Origin: Steromphala cineraria
Lineage: Eukaryota > Mollusca > Gastropoda > Trochida > Trochidae
Assembly: GCA_916613615.1 (NCBI GenBank)
Contig: OU744725.1
Location: forward strand, 64,674,575-64,738,574
Direction of reading: 5' to 3'
DNA length: 64,000 bases
The position numbers and the translations under genes are program-made. Below the pieces are notes generated by a model. The model was not told where the DNA came from. It saw nothing but the letters and a program-made list of their open reading frames with translations, and did not search any database. This document shows positions 12,601-26,600 of this stretch, in pieces. The number at the start of each line of letters is the position of its first letter. The stretch's first letter is position 1.

Positions 12601-14196
12601 TGCCGGTTTTCGCTAATTTGGGCGTAATCGCACTTATTCAAGCCTCGTAACCCTCAACGCGCAAGAATTCCAAGTCATCAAAGTCACCAAAAGTAGGGTT
12701 GTGATATATCAAAATGTAGCTGAGATCATTTCGAACGACATAAGTTGGTCCAAAAATTCCAAAAAAGCGACGGTTTTCCCAATATTTGATGAAATCGCTT
12801 AATCAAGGGGCATAACTCTTACCCACTAAAATTTTCAAAGTTGCAAAAATAGGGTTGTGACCCATCTAATTGCTCCTGGGACCATCACGAAGAACTTTTA
12901 TCCATTTCCGAAGACCAAAAAAGTGCCGGTTTTCGCTAATTTGGGCGTAATCGCACTTATTCAAGCCTCGTAACCCTCAACGCGCAAGAATTCCAAGTCA
13001 TCAAAGTCACCAAAAGTAGGGTTGTGATATATCAAAATGTAGCTGAGATCATTTCGAACGACATAAGTTGGTCCAAAAATTCCAAAAAAGCGACGGTTTT
13101 CCCAATATTTGATGAAATCGCTTAATCAAGGGGCATAACTCTTACCCACTAAAATTTTCAAAGTTGCAAAAATAGGGTTGTGACCCATCTAATTGCTCCT
13201 GGGCCCATCACGAAGAACTTTTATCCATTTCCGAAGACCAAAAAAGTGCCGGTTTTCGCTAATTTGGGCGTAATCGCACTTATTCAAGCCTCGTAACCCT
13301 CAACGCGCAAGAATTCCAAGTCATCAAAGTCACCAAAAGTAGGGTTGTGATATATCAAAATGTAGCTGAGATCATTTCGAACGACATAAGTTGGTCCAAA
13401 AAAGCGACGGTTTTCCTAATATTTGATGAAATCGCTTAATCAAGGGGCATAACTCTTACCCACTAAAATTTTCAAAGTTGCAAAAATAGGGTTGTGACCC
13501 ATTTAATTGCTCCTGGGACCATCACGAAGAACTTTTATCCATTTCCGAAGACCAAAAAAGTGCTGGTTTTCGCTAATTTGGGCGTAATCGCACTTATTCA
13601 AGCCTCGTAACCCTCAACGCGCAAGAATTCCAAGTCATCAAAGTCACCAAAAGTAGGGTTGTGATATATCAAAATGTAGCTGAGATCATTTCGAACGACA
13701 TAAGTTGGTCCAAAAAAGCGACGGTTTTCCCAATATTTGATGAAATCGCTTAATCAAGGGGCATAACTCTTACCCACTAAAATTTTCAAAGTTGCAAAAA
13801 TAGGGTTGTGACCCATCTAATTGCTCCTGGGACCATCACGAAGAACTTTTATCCATTTCCGAAGACCAAAAAAGTGCCGGTTTTCGCTAATTTGGGCGTA
13901 ATCGCACTTATTCAAGCCTCGTAACCCTCAACGCGCAAGAATTCCAAGTCATCAAAGTCACCAAAAGTAGGGTTGTGATATATCAAAATGTAGCTGAGAT
14001 CATTTCGAACGACATAAGTTGGTCCAAAAATTCCAAAAAAGCGACAGTTTTCCCAATATTTGATGAAATCGCTTAATCAAGGGGCATAACTCTTACCCAC
14101 TAAAATTTTCAAAGTTGCAAAAATAGGGTTGTGACCCATCTAATTGCTCCTGGGCCCATCACGAAGAACTTTTATCCATTTCCGAAGACCAAAAAA
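9692..14196 (+). repeat. 7-mer HOR, two units of about 2261 bp (M31-M37, M38-M44)
   Basis: Marker pairs are seven monomers apart: GGGC at 9974 and 12235; GGGC at 10943 and 13204 (the first also C to T at 10944); T at 11165 and 13417; T at 11251 and 13503. The last two spacings are 2252 because unit 2 carries a 9-bp deletion between them. Unit 1 is 9692-11953 and unit 2 is 11954-14196. A 3-mer pattern is nested inside: GGGC at 9974/10943 and 12235/13204/14155, and GTGCTGG at 13564 and again at 14524 in M46. This suggests 3-monomer exchanges before and after the 7-mer duplication. Confidence 0.85.
13246..13873 (+). repeat. Adjacent 314-bp deletion monomers M42 and M43
   Basis: Both monomers lack the same 9 bp in the middle A-rich tract, near 13402 and 13716. 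The usual CCAAAAATTCCAAAAAA has become CCAAAAAA. The lost segment lies between two CCAAAAA direct repeats, the outcome expected of slippage or single-strand annealing. They are the only large length variants in the window and sit side by side. M42 also carries the 7-mer markers at 13417 and 13503, which M43 lacks, so the deletion was either copied locally by conversion or arose twice. Confidence 0.9.
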
Positions 14197-16457
14197 GTGC
14201 CGGTTTTCGCTAATTTGGGCATAATCGCACTTATTCAAGCCTCGTAACCCTCAACGCGCAAGAATTCCAAGTCATCAAAGTCACCAAAAGTAGGGTTGTG
14301 ATATATCAAAATGTAGCTGAGATCATTTCGAACGACATAAGTTGGTCCAAAAATTCCAAAAAAGCGACGGTTTTCCCAATATTTGATGAAATCGCTTAAT
14401 CAAGGGGCATAACTCTTACCCACTAAAATTTTCAAAGTTGCAAAAATAGGGTTGTGACCCATCTAATTGCTCCTGGGACCATCACGAAGAACTTTTATCC
14501 ATTTCCGAAGACCAAAAAAGTGCTGGTTTTCGCTAATTTGGGCGTAATCGCACTTATTCAAGCCTCGTAACCCTCAACGCGCAAGAATTCCAAGTCATCA
14601 AAGTCACCAAAAGTAGGGTTGTGATATATCAAAATGTAGCTGAGATCATTTCGAACGACATAAGTTGGTCCAAAAATTCCAAAAAAGCGACGGTTTTCCC
14701 AATATTTGATGAAATCGCTTAATCAAGGGGCATAACTCTTACCCACTAAAATTTTCAAAGTTGCAAAAATAGGGTTGTGACCCATCTAATTGCTCCTGGG
14801 ACCATCACGAAGAACTTTTATCCATTTCCGAAGACCAAAAAAGTGCCGGTTTTCGCTAATTTGGGCGTAATCGCACTTATTCAAGCCTCGTAACCCTCAA
14901 CGCGCAAGAATTCCAAGTCATCAAAGTCACCAAAAGTAGGGTTGTGATATATCAAAATGTAGCTGAGATCATTTCGAACGACATAAGTTGGTCCAAAAAT
15001 TCCAAAAAAGCGACGGTTTTCCCAATATTTGATGAAATCGCTTAATCAAGGGGCATAACTCTTACCCACTAAAATTTTCAAAGTTGCCAAAATAGGGTTG
15101 TGACCCATCTAATTGCTCCTGGGACCATCACGAAGAACTTTTATCCATTTCCGAAGACCAAAAAAGTGCCGGTTTTCGCTAATTTGGGTGTAATCGCACT
15201 TATTCAAGCCTCGTAACCCTCAACGCGCAAGAATTCCAAGTCATCAAAGTCACCAAAAGTAGGGTTGTGATATATCAAAATGTAGCTGAGATCATTTCGA
15301 ACGACATAAGTTGGTCCAAAAATTCCAAAAAAGCGACGGTTTTCCCAATATTTGATGAAATCGCTTAATCAAGGGGCATAACTCTTACCCACTAAAATTT
15401 TCAAAGTTGCAAAAATAGGGTTGTGACCCATCTAATTGCTCCTGGGACCATCACGAAGAACTTTTATCCATTTCCGAAGACCAAAAAAGTGCCGGTTTTC
15501 GCTAATTTGGGCGTAATCGCACTTATTCAAGCCTCGTAACCCTCAACGCGCAAGAATTCCAAGTCATCAAAGTCACCAAAAGTAGGGTTGTGATATATCA
15601 AAATGTAGCTGAGATCATTTCGAACGACATAAGTTGGTCCAAAAATTCCAAAAAAGCGACGGTTTTCCCAATATTTGATGAAATCGCTTAATCAAGGGGC
15701 ATAACTCTTACCCACTAAAATTTTCAAAGTTGCAAAAATAGGGTTGTGACCCATCTAATTGCTCCTGGGACCATCACGAAGAACTTTTATCCATTTCCGA
15801 AGACCAAAAAAGTGCCGGTTTTCGCTAATTTGGGCGTAATCGCACTTATTCAAGCCTCGTAACCCTCAACGCGCAAGAATTCCAAGTCATCAAAGTCACC
15901 AAAAGTAGGGTTGTGATATATCAAAATGTAGCTGAGATCATTTCGAACGACATAAGTTGGTCCAAAAATTCCAAAAAAGCGACGGTTTTCCCAATATTTG
16001 ATGAAATCGCTTAATCAAGGGGCATAACTCTTACCCACTAAAATTTTCAAAGTTGCAAAAATAGGGTTGTGACCCATCTAATTGCTCCTGGGACCATCAC
16101 GAAGAACTTTTATCCATTTCCGAAGACCAAAAAAGTGCCGGTTTTCGCTAATTTGGGCGTAATCGCACTTATTCAAGCCTCGTAACCCTCAACGCGCAAG
16201 AATTCCAAGTCATCAAAGTCACCAAAAGTAGGGTTGTGATATATCAAAATGTAGCTGAGATCATTTCGAACGACATAAGTTGGTCCAAAAATTCCAAAAA
16301 AGCGACGGTTTTCCCAATATTTGATGAAATCGCTTAATCAAGGGGCATAACTCTTACCCACTAAAATTTTCAAAGTTGCAAAAATAGGGTTGTGACCCAT
16401 CTAATTGCTCCTGGGACCATCACGAAGAACTTTTATCCATTTCCTAAGACCAAAAAA
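14197..16457 (+). repeat. Monomers M45-M51, no clear HOR
   Basis: Seven ordinary monomers. Private changes include a CpG transition at 14221 (M45), GTGCTGG at 14524 (M46, shared with M43), GCCAAAA at 15088 (M47), and GGGTGTAAT at 15189 (M48, shared six monomers on at 17127 in M54). M51 ends with T at 16445, a marker that recurs at the end of M61 (19671). No other sequence interrupts the array. Confidence 0.75.
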
Positions 16458-19400
16458 GTGCCGGTTTTCGCTAATTTGGGCGTAATCGCACTTATTCAAG
16501 CCTCATAACCCTCAACGCGCAAGAATTCCAAGTCATCAAAGTCACCAAAAGTAGGTTTGTGATATATCAAAATGTAGCTGAGATCATTTCGAACGACATA
16601 AGTTGGTCCAAAAATTCCAAAAAAGTGACGGTTTTCCCAATATTTGATGAAATCGCTTAATCAAGGGGCATAACTCTTACCCACTAAAATTTTCAAAGTT
16701 GCAAAAATAGGGTTGTGACCCATCTAATTGCTCCTGGGACCATCACGAAGAACTTTTATCCATTTCCGAAGACCAAAAAAGTGCCGGTTTTCGCTAATTT
16801 GGGCGTAATCGCACTTATTCAAGCCTCGTAACCCTCAACGCGCAAGAATTCCAAGTCATCAAAGTCACCAAAAGTAGGGTTGTGATATATCAAAATGTAG
16901 CTGAGATCATTTCGAACGACATAAGTTGGTCCAAAAATTCCAAAAAAGCGACGGTTTTCCCAATATTTGATGAAATCGCTTAATCAAGGGGCATAACTCT
17001 TACCCACTAAAATTTTCAAAGTTGCAAAAATAGGGTTGTGACCCATCTAATTGCTCCTGGGACCATCACGAAGAACTTTTATCCATTTCCGAAGACCAAA
17101 AAAGTGCCGGTTTTCGCTAATTTGGGTGTAATCGCACTTATTCAAGCCTCGTAACCCTCAACGCGCAAGAATTCCAAGTCATCAAAGTCACCAAAAGTAG
17201 GGTTGTGATATATCAAAATGTAGCTGAGATCATTTCGAACGACATAAGTTGGTCCAAAAATTCCAAAAAAGCGACGGTTTTCCCAATATTTGATGAAATC
17301 GCTTAATCAAGGGGCATAACTCTTACCCACTAAAATTTTCAAAGTTGCAAAAATAGGGTTGTGACCCATCTAATTGCTCCTGGGACCATCACGAAGAACT
17401 TTTATCCATTTCCGAAGACCAAAAAAGTGCCGGTTTTCGCTAATTTGGGCGTAATCGCACTTATTCAAGCCTCGTAACCATCAACGCGCAAGAATTCCAA
17501 GTCATCAAAGTCACCAAAAGTAGGGTTGTGATATATCAAAATGTAGCTGAGATCATTTCGAACGACATAAGTTGGTCCAAAAATTCCAAAAAAGCGACGG
17601 TTTTTCCCAATATTTGATGAAATCGCTTAATCAAGGGGCATAACTCTTACCCACTAAAATTTTCAAAGTTGCAAAAATAGGGTTGTGACCCATCTAATAG
17701 CTCCTGGGACCATCACGAAGAACTTTTATCCATTTCCGAAGACCAAAAAAGTGCCGGTTTTCGCTAATTTGGGCGTAATCGCACTTATTCAAGCCTCGTA
17801 ACCCTCAACGCGCAAGAATTCCAAGTCATCAAAGTCACCAAAAGTAGGGTTGTGATATATCAAAATGTAGCTGAGATCATTTCGAACGACATAAGTTGGT
17901 CCAAAAATTCCAAAAAAGCGACGGTTTTCCCAATATTTGATGAAATCGCTTAATCAAGGGGCATAACTCTTACCCACTAAAATTTTCAAAGTTGCAAAAA
18001 TAGGGTTGTGACCCATCTAATTGCTCCTGGGACCATCACGAAGAACTTTTATCCATTTCCGAAGACCAAAAAAGTGCCGGTTTTCGCTAATTTGGGCGTA
18101 ATCGCACTTATTCAAGCCTCATAACCCTCAACGCGCAAGAATTCCAAGTCATCAAAGTCCAAGTAGGTTTGTGGTATATCAAAATGTAGCTGAGATCATT
18201 TCGAACGACATAAGTTGGTCCAAAAATTCCAAAAAAGTGACGGTTTTCCCAATATTTGATGAAATCGCTTAATCAAGGGGCATAACTCTTACCCACTAAA
18301 ATTTTCAAAGTTGCAAAAATAGGGTTGTGACCCATCTAATTGCTCCTGGGACCATCACGAAGAACTTTTATCCATTTCCGAAGACCAAAAAAGTGCCGGT
18401 TTTCGCTAATTTGGGCGTAATCGCACTTATTCAAGCCTCGTAACCCTCAACGCGCAAGAATTCCAAGTCATCAAAGTCACCAAAAGTAGGGTTGTGATAT
18501 ATCAAAATGTAGCTGAGATCATTTCGAACGACATAAGTTGGTCCAAAAATTCCAAAAAAGCGACGGTTTTCCCAATATTTGATGAAATCGCTTAATCAAG
18601 GGGCATAACTCTTACCCACTAAAATTTTCAAAGTTGCAAAAATAGGGTTGTGACCCATCTAATTGCTCCTGGGACCATCACGAAGAACTTTTATCCATTT
18701 CCGAAGACCAAAAAAGTGCCGGTTTTCGCTAATTTGGGCGTAATCGCACTTATTCAAGCCTCGTAACCCTCAACGCGCAAGAATTCCAAGTCATCAAAGT
18801 CACCAAAAGTAGGGTTGTGATATATCAAAATGTAGCTGAGATCATTTCGAACGACATAAGTTGGTCCAAAAATTCCAAAAAAGCGACGGTTTTCCCAATA
18901 TTTGATGAAATCGCTTAATCAAGGGGCATAACTCTTACCCACTAAAATTTTCAAAGTTGCAAAAATAGGGTTGTGACCCATCTAATTGCTCCTGGGACCA
19001 TCACGAAGAACTTTTATCCATTTCCGAAGACCAAAAAAGTGCCGGTTTTCGCTAATTTGGGCGTAATCGCACTTATTCAAGCCTCGTAACCATCAACGCG
19101 CAAGAATTCCAAGTCATCAAAGTCACCAAAAGTAGGGTTGTGATATATCAAAATGTAGCTGAGATCATTTCGAACGACATAAGTTGGTCCAAAAATTCCA
19201 AAAAAGCGACGGTTTTCCCAATATTTGATGAAATCGCTTAATCAAGGGGCATAACTCTTACCCACTAAAATTTTCAAAGTTGCAAAAATAGGGTTGTGAC
19301 CCATCTAATAGCTCCTGGGACCATCACGAAGAACTTTTATCCATTTCCGAAGACCAAAAAAGTGCCGGTTTTCGCTAATTTGGGCGTAATCGCACTTATT

Positions 19401-19683
19401 CAAGCCTCGTAACCCTCAACGCGCAAAATTCCAAGTCATCAAAGTCACCAAAAGTAGGGTTGTGATATATCAAAATGTAGCTGAGATCATTTCGAACGAC
19501 TTAAGTTGGTCCAAAAATTCCAAAAAAGCGACGGTTTTCCCAATATTTGATGAAATCGCTTAATCAAGGGGCATAACTCTTACCCACTAAAATTTTCAAA
19601 GTTGCAAAAATAGGGTTGTGACCCATCTAATTGCTCCTGGGACCATCACGAAGAACTTTTATCCATTTCCTAAGACCAAAAAA
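16458..19683 (+). repeat. 5-mer HOR, two units (M52-M56, M57-M61)
   Basis: Markers repeat five monomers apart once indels are allowed for: CTCATAACC at 16505 and 18121 (and 19731 in M62); GTAGGTTTG at 16556 and about 18170 (and 19782); GTGACGG at 16626 and 18238; AACCATCAAC at 17480 and 19092; AATAGCTCC at 17699 and 19310. Unit 1 (16458-18073) is 1616 bp because of an extra T near 17605. Unit 2 (18074-19683) is 1610 bp because of a 4-bp loss near 18160 and a 1-bp loss near 19427. The 1-bp loss also removes the EcoRI site of that monomer. Confidence 0.85.
18074..18392 (+). repeat. 319-bp monomer M57 with a local 4-bp deletion cluster
   Basis: Between the GTCATCAAAGTC and TATATC blocks this monomer loses four bases and carries substitutions (AAGTAGGTTTGTGG in place of the usual stretch). 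The changes cluster in about 25 bp, beside the palindrome, which is also altered. It is the only 4-bp length variant seen. Confidence 0.85.
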
Positions 19684-20652
19684 GTGCCGGTTTTCGCTAA
19701 TTTGGGCGTAATCGCACTTATTCAAGCCTCATAACCCTCAACGCGCAAGAATTCCAAGTCATCAAAGTCACCAAAAGTAGGTTTGTGATATATCAAAATG
19801 TAGCTGAGATCATTTCGAATGACATAAGTTGGTCCAAAAATTCCAAAAAAGCGACGGTTTTCCCAATATTTGATGAAATCGCTTAATCAAGGGGCATAAC
19901 TCTTACCCACTAAAATTTTCAAAGTTGCAAAAATAGGGTTGTGACCCATCTAATTGCTCCTGGGACCATCACGAAGAACTTTTATCCATTTCCGAAGACC
20001 AAAAAAGTGCCGGTTTTCGCTAATTTGGGCGTAATCGCACTTATTCAAGCCTCGTAACCATCAACGCGCAAGAATTCCAAGTCATCAAAGTCACCAAAAG
20101 TAGGGTTGTGATATATCAAAATGTAGCTGAGATCATTTCGAACGACATAAGTTGGTCCAAAAATTCCAAAAAAGCGACGGTTTTCCCAATATTTGATGAA
20201 ATCGCTTAATCAAGGGGCATAACTCTTACCCACTAAAATTTTCAAAGTTGCAAAAATAGGGTTGTGACCCATCTAATTGCTCCTGGGACCATCACGAAGA
20301 ACTTTTATCCATTTCCGAAGACCAAAAAAGTGCCGGTTTTCGCTAATTTGGGCGTAATCGCACTTATTCAAGCCTCGTAACCCTCAACGCGCAAGAATTC
20401 CAAGTCATCAAAGTCACCAAAAGTAGGGTTGTGATATATCAAAATGTAGCTGAGATCATTTCGAACGACATAAGTTGGTCCAAAAATTCCAAAAAAGCGA
20501 CGGTTTTCCCAATATTTGATGAAATCGCTTAATCAAGGGGCATAACTCTTACCCACTAAAATTTTCAAAGTTGCAAAAATAGGGTTGTGACCCATCTAAT
20601 TGCTCCTGGGACCATCACGAAGAACTTTTATCCATTTCCGAAGACCAAAAAA
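19684..20652 (+). repeat. Monomers M62-M64, start of a broken third 5-mer
   Basis: M62 starts like M52 and M57 (CTCATAACC at 19731, GTAGGTTTG at 19782), but the AACCATCAAC marker appears already at 20060 in M63 rather than in M65. Two monomers of the 5-mer pattern are therefore missing here. M62 also has a private T near 19820. Confidence 0.7.
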
Positions 20653-23600
20653 GTGCCGGTTTTCGCTAATTTGGGCGTAATCGCACTTATTCAAGCCTCG
20701 TAACCCTCAACACGCAAGAATTCCAAGTCATCAAAGTCACCAAAAGTAGGGTTGTGATATATCAAAATGTAGCTGAGATCATTTCGAACGACATAAGTTG
20801 GTCCAAAAATTCCAAAAAAGCGACGGTTTTCCCAATATTTGATGAAATCGCTTAATCAAGGGGCATAACTCTTACCCACTAAAATTTTCAAAGTTGCAAA
20901 AATAGGGTTGTGACCCATCTAATTGCTCCTGGGACCATCACAAAGAACTTTTATCCATTTCCGAAGACCAAAAAAGTGCCGGTTTTCGCTAATTTGGGCG
21001 TAATCGCACTTATTCAAGCCTCTTAACCCTCAACGCGCAAGAATTCCAAGTCATCAAAGTCACCAAAAGTAGGGTTGTGATATATCAAAATGTAGCTGAG
21101 ATCATTTCGAACGACATAAGTTGGTCCAAAAATTCCAAAAAAGCGACGGTTTTCCCAATATTTGATGAAATCGCTTAATCAAGGGGCATAACTCTTACCC
21201 ACTAAAATTTTCAAAGTTGCAAAAATAGGGTTGTGACCCATCTTATTGCTCCTGGGACCATCACGAAGAACTTTTATCCATTTCCGAAGACCAAAAAAGT
21301 GCCGGTTTTCGCTAATTTGGGCGTAATCGCACTTATTCAAGCCTCGTAACCCTCAACGCGCAAGAATTCCAAGTCATCAAAGTCACCAAAAGTAGGGTTG
21401 TGATATATCAAAATGTAGCTGAGATCATTTCGAACGACATAAGTTGGTCCAAAAATTCCAAAAAAGCGACGGTTTTCCCAATATTTGATGAAATCGCTTA
21501 ATCAAGGGGCATAACTCTTACCCACTAAAATTTTCAAAGTTGCAAAAATAGGGTTGTGACCCATCTAATTGCTCCTGGGACCATCACGAAGAACTTTTAT
21601 CCATTTCCGAAGACCAAAAAAGTGCCGGTTTTCGCTAATTTGGGCGTAATCGCACTTATTCAAGCCTCGTAACCCTCAACGCGCAAGAATTCCAAGTCAT
21701 CAAAGTCACCAAAAGTAGGGTTGTGATATATCAAAATGTAGCTGAGATCATTTCGAACGACATAAGTTGGTCCAAAAATTCCAAAAAAGCAACGGTTTTC
21801 CCAATATTTGATGAAATCGCTTAATCAAGGGGCATAACTCTTACCCACTAAAATTTTCAAAGTTGCAAAAATAGGGTTGTGACCCATCTAATTGCTCCTG
21901 GGACCATCACGAAGAACTTTTATCCATTTCCGAAGACCAAAAAAGTGCCGGTTTTCGCTAATTTGGGCGTAATCGCACTTATTCAAGCCTCGTAACCATC
22001 AACGCGCAAGAATTCCAAGTCATCAAAGTCACCAAAAGTAGGGTTGTGATATATCAAAATGTAGCTGAGATCATTTCGAACGACATAAGTTGGTCCAAAA
22101 ATTCCAAAAAAGCGACGGTTTTCCCAATATTTGATGAAATCGCTTAATCAAGGGGCATAACTCTTACCCACTAAAATTTTCAAAGTTGCAAAAATAGGGT
22201 TGTGACCCATCTAATTGCTCCTGGGACCATCACGAAGAACTTTTATCCATTTCCGAAGACCAAAAAAGTGCCGGTTTTCGCTAATTTGGGCGTAATCGCA
22301 CTTATTCAAGCCTCGTAACCCTCAACGCGCAAGAATTCCAAGTCATCAAAGTCACCAAAAGTAGGGTTGTGATATATCAAAATGTAGCTGAGATCATTTC
22401 GAACGACATAAGTTGGTCCAAAAATTCCAAAAAAGCGACGGTTTTCCCAATATTTGATGAAATCGCTTAATCAAGGGGCATAACTCTTACCCACTAAAAT
22501 TTTCAAAGTTGCCAAAATAGGGTTGTGACCCATCTAATTGCTCCTGGGACCATCACGAAGAACTTTTATCCATTTCCGAAGACCAAAAAAGTGCCGGTTT
22601 TCGCTAATTTGGGCGTAATCGCACTTATTCAAGCCTCGTAACCCTCAACGCGCAAGAATTCCAAGTCATCAAAGTCACCAAAAGTAGGGTTGTGATATAT
22701 CAAAATGTAGCTGAGATCATTTCGAACGACATAAGTTGGTCCAAAAATTCCAAAAAAGCGACGGTTTTCCCAATATTTGATGAAATCGCTTAATCAAGGG
22801 GCATAACTCTTACCCACTAAAATTTTCAAAGTTGCAAAAATAGGGTTGTGACCCATCTTATTGCTCCTGGGACCATCACGAAGAACTTTTATCCATTTCC
22901 GAAGACCAAAAAAGTGCCGGTTTTCGCTAATTTGGGCGTAATCGCACTTATTCAAGCCTCGTAACCCTCAACGCGCAAGAATTCCAAGTCATCAAAGTCA
23001 CCAAAAGTAGGGTTGTGATATATCAAAATGTAGCTGAGATCATTTCGAACGACATAAGTTGGTCCAAAAATTCCAAAAAAGCGACGGTTTTCCCAATATT
23101 TGATGAAATCGCTTAATCAAGGGGCATAACTCTTACCCACTAAAATTTTCAAAGTTGCAAAAATAGGGTTGTGACCCATCTAATTGCTCCTGGGACCATC
23201 ACGAAGAACTTTTATCCATTTCCGAAGACCAAAAAAGTGCCGGTTTTCGCTAATTTGGGCGTAATCGCACTTATTCAAGCCTCGTAACCCTCAACGCGCA
23301 AGAATTCCAAGTCATCAAAGTCACCAAAAGTAGGGTTGTGATATATCAAAATGTAGCTGAGATCATTTCGAACGACATAAGTTGGTCCAAAAATTCCAAA
23401 AAAGCGACGGTTTTCCCAATATTTGATGAAATCGCTTAATCAAGGGGCATAACTCTTACCCACTAAAATTTTCAAAGTTGCAAAAATAGGGTTGTGACCC
23501 ATCTAATTGCTCCTGGGACCATCACGAAGAACTTTTATCCATTTCCGAAGACCAAAAAAGTGCCGGTTTTCGCTAATTTGGGCGTAATCGCACTTATTCA

Positions 23601-26600
23601 AGCCTCGTAACCCTCAACGCGCAAGAATTCCAAGTCATCAAAGTCACCAAAAGTAGGGTTGTGATATATCAAAATGTAGCTGAGATCATTTCGAACGACA
23701 TAAGTTGGTCCAAAAATTCCAAAAAAGCGACGGTTTTCCCAATATTTGATGAAATCGCTTAATCAAGGGGCATAACTCTTACCCACTAAAATTTTCAAAG
23801 TTGCAAAAATAGGGTTGTGACCCATCTAATTGCTCCTGGGACCATCACGAAGAACTTTTATCCATTTCCGAAGACCAAAAAAGTGCCGGTTTTCGCTAAT
23901 TTGGGCGTAATCGCACTTATTCAAGCCTCGTAACCCTCAACACGCAAGAATTCCAAGTCATCAAAGTCACCAAAAGTAGGGTTGTGATATATCAAAATGT
24001 AGCTGAGATCATTTCGAACGACATAAGTTGGTCCAAAAATTCCAAAAAAGCAACGGTTTTCCCAATATTTGATGAAATCGCTTAATCAAGGGGCATAACT
24101 CTTACCCACTAAAATTTTCAAAGTTGCAAAAATAGGGTTGTGACCCATCTAATTGCTCCTGGGACCATCACGAAGAACTTTTATCCATTTCCGAAGACCA
24201 AAAAAGTGCCGGTTTTCGCTAATTTGGGCGTAATCGCACTTATTCAAGCCTCGTAACCATCAACGCGCAAGAATTCCAAGTCATCAAAGTCACCAAAAGT
24301 AGGGTTGTGATATATCAAAATGTAGCTGAGATCATTTCGAACGACATAAGTTGGTCCAAAAATTCCAAAAAAGCGACGGTTTTCCCAATATTTGATGAAA
24401 TCGCTTAATCAAGGGGCATAACTCTTACCCACTAAAATTTTCAAAGTTGCAAAAATAGGGTTGTGACCCATCTAATTGCTCCTGGGACCATCACGAAGAA
24501 CTTTTATCCATTTCCGAAGACCAAAAAAGTGCCGGTTTTCGCTAATTTGGGCGTAATCGCACTTATTCAAGCCTCGTAACCCTCAACGCGCAAGAATTCC
24601 AAGTCATCAAAGTCACCAAAAGTAGGGTTGTGATATATCAAAATGTAGCTGAGATCATTTCGAACGACATAAGTTGGTCCAAAAATTCCAAAAAAGCGAC
24701 GGTTTTCCCAATATTTGATGAAATCGCTTAATCAAGGGGCATAACTCTTACCCACTAAAATTTTCAAAGTTGCAAAAATAGGGTTGTGACCCATCTAATT
24801 GCTCCTGGGACCATCACGAAGAACTTTTATCCATTTCCGAAGACCAAAAAAGTGCCGGTTTTCGCTAATTTGGGCGTAATCGCACTTATTCAAGCCTCGT
24901 AACCCTCAACGCGCAAGAATTCCAAGTCATCAAAGTCACCAAAAGTAGGGTTGTGATATATCAAAATGTAGCTGAGATCATTTCGAACGACATAAGTTGG
25001 TCCAAAAATTCCAAAAAAGCAACGGTTTTCCCAATATTTGATGAAATCGCTTAATCAAGGGGCATAACTCTTACCCACTAAAATTTTCAAAGTTGCAAAA
25101 ATAGGGTTGTGACCCATCTAATTGCTCCTGGGACCATCACGAAGAACTTTTATCCATTTCCGAAGACCAAAAAAGTGCCGGTTTTCGCTAATTTGGGCGT
25201 AATCGCACTTATTCAAGCCTCGTAACCCTCAACGCGCAAGAATTCCAAGTCATCAAAGTCACCAAAAGTAGGGTTGTGATATATCAAAATGTAGCTGAGA
25301 TCATTTCGAACGACATAAGTTGGTCCAAAAATTCCAAAAAAGCGACGGTTTTCCCAATATTTGATGAAATCGCTTAATCAAGGGGCATAACTCTTACCCA
25401 CTAAAATTTTCAAAGTTGCAAAAATAGGGTTGTGACCCATCTAATTGCTCCTGGGACCATCACGAAGAACTTTTATCCATTTCCGAAGACCAAAAAAGTG
25501 CCGGTTTTCGCTAATTTGGGCGTAATCGCACTTATTCAAGCCTCGTAACCCTCAACACGCAAGAATTCCAAGTCATCAAAGTCACCAAAAGTAGGGTTGT
25601 GATATATCAAAATGTAGCTGAGATCATTTCGAACGACATAAGTTGGTCCAAAAATTCCAAAAAAGCGACGGTTTTCCCAATATTTGATGAAATCGCTTAA
25701 TCAAGGGGCATAACTCTTACCCACTAAAATTTTCAAAGTTGCAAAAATAGGGTTGTGACCCATCTAATTGCTCCTGGGACCATCACAAAGAACTTTTATC
25801 CATTTCCGAAGACCAAAAAAGTGCCGGTTTTCGCTAATTTGGGCGTAATCGCACTTATTCAAGCCTCGTAACCCTCAACGCGCAAGAATTCCAAGTCATC
25901 AAAGTCACCAAAAGTAGGGTTGTGATATATCAAAATGTAGCTGAGATCATTTCGAACGACATAAGTTGGTCCAAAAATTCCAAAAAAGCGACGGTTTTCC
26001 CAATATTTGATGAAATCGCTTAATCAAGGGGCATAACTCTTACCCACTAAAATTTTCAAAGTTGCAAAAATAGGGTTGTGACCCATCTTATTGCTCCTGG
26101 GACCATCACGAAGAACTTTTATCCATTTCCGAAGACCAAAAAAGTGCCGGTTTTCGCTAATTTGGGCGTAATCGCACTTATTCAAGCCTCGTAACCCTCA
26201 ACGCGCAAGAATTCCAAGTCATCAAAGTCACCAAAAGTAGGGTTGTGATATATCAAAATGTAGCTGAGATCATTTCGAACGACATAAGTTGGTCCAAAAA
26301 TTCCAAAAAAGCGACGGTTTTCCCAATATTTGATGAAATCGCTTAATCAAGGGGCATAACTCTTACCCACTAAAATTTTCAAAGTTGCAAAAATAGGGTT
26401 GTGACCCATCTAATTGCTCCTGGGACCATCACGAAGAACTTTTATCCATTTCCGAAGACCAAAAAAGTGCCGGTTTTCGCTAATTTGGGCGTAATCGCAC
26501 TTATTCAAGCCTCGTAACCCTCAACGCGCAAGAATTCCAAGTCATCAAAGTCACCAAAAGTAGGGTTGTGATATATCAAAATGTAGCTGCGATCATTTCG

